From: Erpobdella octoculata
Taxonomy: Eukaryota > Annelida > Clitellata > Hirudinida > Erpobdellidae
DNA length: 64,000 bases
Direction of reading: 5' to 3'
Assembly: GCA_963978895.1 (NCBI GenBank)
Contig: OZ022244.1
Location: forward strand, 25,265,692 to 25,329,691
Part shown: positions 62,701-64,000 of the stretch, in pieces
Layout: the number at the start of each line of letters is the position of its first letter
How positions within the stretch are numbered: position 1 is the stretch's first letter
Notes under the pieces: model-generated
The model's database searches: none
Told to the model about the DNA's origin: nothing
What the model saw: only the letters and a program-made list of their open reading frames with translations
Position numbers and translations under genes: made by a program

Positions 62701-63372
62701 TACTGCGATACGGTTTCACAAATTTTTTCGTTTTTTTAAAGTTTTCAAATTTACTTAAAACATGATTATTTCAAAAACTTTAGGTGTTCTAATACGAAAA
62801 AACATGAAAAATATAACTGGAGATCTGACATTTCACAGAAAATTGACTTTTTAGACATTTCTGAATTTTGAAAAATTTTGCGATACCGGTATCACAAATT
62901 TTTTCGTTTTTTCGAAGTTTTCAAATTTACTTAAAACATAATTATTTCGAAGACGTTAGGTGTTCTATTACGAAAAAAAATGAAAATTATAACGGGGGAT
63001 CTGACATTTTACAGAAAATTGACTTTTTAGTAATTTTGGAATTTTGAAAAATTCTGCAATACCGGTATCACAAGTTTTTTCGTTTTTTTGAAGTTTTCAC
63101 ATTTGCTTAAAACATGATTATTTCGAAGACGTTAGGTGTTCTAATACGAAAAAACATGAAAAACATAACAGGGGATCTAACATTTTACAGAAAATTGATT
63201 TTTTAGTAATTTCGGATTTTTCGAATCTAAACATGATTATTCCAAAGACATTAGGTGTTCTAATTCGAAAAAAACATAAAAAGTATAACGGGAAATCTGA
63301 AATTATACAGAAATCTAAATTTTTAGAAATTTTTGATTTTTGAAAAATTCTTCGATACCGGTATTACAATTT
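47736..63372. repeat. satellite DNA, about 90 tandem monomers of ~161-177 bp
   Basis: All monomers lie in one orientation. A typical unit reads through AAAACATGATTATTTCGAAG, ACGTTAGGTGTTCTAATACG, GGGGATCTGACACTTCACAG, AAAATTGACTTTTTAG, TTCTGCGATACCGGTATCAC and TTTTTTCGTTTTTTCGAAG. Successive ACGTTAGGTG marks at 48293, 48469, 48635, 48811, 48972 and 49148 give spacings of 176, 166, 176, 161 and 176. Most units hold the perfect palindrome GATACCGGTATC. Multi-monomer blocks are themselves repeated. The last units (from about 63200) are diverged and short. Open frames in the array are not genes. Confidence 0.97.
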
Positions 63373-64000
63373 TTTTTGTTTTTTCATAGTTTTTAGTTTT
63401 TTTTCTTCAAATTATTCTATTAAAGGATTAAGGCTTACTATCACTTAAAAAACATGACCCTTATTTTTTCATTTGTTTTGTTGCTAGTGTTAACAACTAA
63501 CGGAGTCAAAAACGATTGAAAAACTGTTGTTTACGCGAAAGAATTTGATTGAAAGAGTTTTTGCAATAATAGTTCCTAAATTTTATTTAAGTTTCAAAGG
63601 CCTTCCTTTGAAATGTTTACTTATTATGTCTAACATTTCTAGACTAATCTGCCTAAATTTTTATGATTCTTTGCCCAAAACTGTGAAGGGGCTGCTGAAA
63701 GACAGTGCAGGAAAAGCTTTACAGCTGTTACTGGTAACCAATAAAAGTATTAACAGTTTGAATGAAAGTTCAGGTTCTGAGTACAGTAGTTATATATCAG
63801 AAGTATCGGAACCAGTAGTGAGGATCAAAATATCTTAGATTTTGCATCATTTTGTTAAAAGTGACAGGCAAACCAACACCAAAATAATTCATTGCCAGTT
63901 TTTGTCATTCCTTTTTTATGCTGAATGTTGCTATACGATAAACAAATAAAAATTAAAAATTAATTTTAAAAAAACTTTTATTTGCCTCTTTATCTGAGTC
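63373..64000 (+). other. satellite flank with a small uncalled ORF
   Basis: An ORF from ATG 63629 to 63838 encodes about 69 residues (MSNISRLICLNFYDSLPKTV and onward, Ser/Glu-rich end). The frame is open back to about 63527. AATAAA sites near 63942 could end a transcript. No family is recognised. It could be the last exon of a gene or chance. Confidence 0.25.

Noticed and set aside
47736..63372. CRISPR-like direct repeats
   Set aside because: There are no unique spacers, the whole 176-bp unit repeats, and the genome is eukaryotic.

Overview
The window looks like AT-rich nuclear DNA from an invertebrate animal. The genes have many short exons with GT-AG introns, and homeobox (Six1/2), Rab, sirtuin and sperm-tail genes sit among microsatellites, Helitrons, hAT-like and mariner-like elements and a long satellite. 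I cannot name the species. No rRNA or tRNA genes were recognised, though subtle ones could be missed. Exon limits below come from reading frames, splice phases, GT/AG signals and, for two genes, comparison with a paralogue inside the window.

Layout. 1-2.1 kb: the end of a Rab33-type small GTPase gene (+). 2.7-8.8 kb: gene-poor DNA with a five-copy tandem array of a LINE-tail/SINE-like repeat and long tetranucleotide microsatellites. 8.9-11.3 kb: a complete four-exon Six1/2 homeobox gene (+), followed by about 38 copies of a 21-bp minisatellite. 12.6-19.1 kb and 22.8-32.5 kb: two minus-strand paralogues with nearly the same exon lengths and phases. Both resemble the N-terminal part of FSIP2 (fibrous sheath-interacting protein 2) and differ mainly in the repeats of their last exon. 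A mariner-like MITE lies between them and a Helitron sits in an intron of the second. 33.8-34.9 kb: an unrecognised single-pass membrane protein (-). 36.5-38.0 kb: a LITAF-domain protein (+). 38.9-40.6 kb: a SIRT3-like sirtuin (-).

41-47.7 kb is a mobile-element zone: a hAT-like element with a perfect 8-bp target duplication, a broken coding unit with two homopolymer frameshifts, a LINE reverse-transcriptase tail, a fragment of the MITE interior, a second Helitron in inverted orientation, and GC-rich minisatellites arranged as an inverted repeat. 47.7-63.4 kb is one tandem satellite of roughly 90 monomers of about 176 bp, most carrying a perfect 12-bp palindrome, with multi-monomer blocks duplicated at several scales. 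The last 600 bp hold a small unplaced ORF.

The genes do not form an operon or obvious pathway. The clearest functional pairing is the two FSIP2-like genes, presumably sperm flagellum proteins made by tandem duplication. The most unusual items are the nested satellite, the acidic repeat of the second FSIP2-like gene, and the repeat family that recurs from 0.4 to 8.8 kb.
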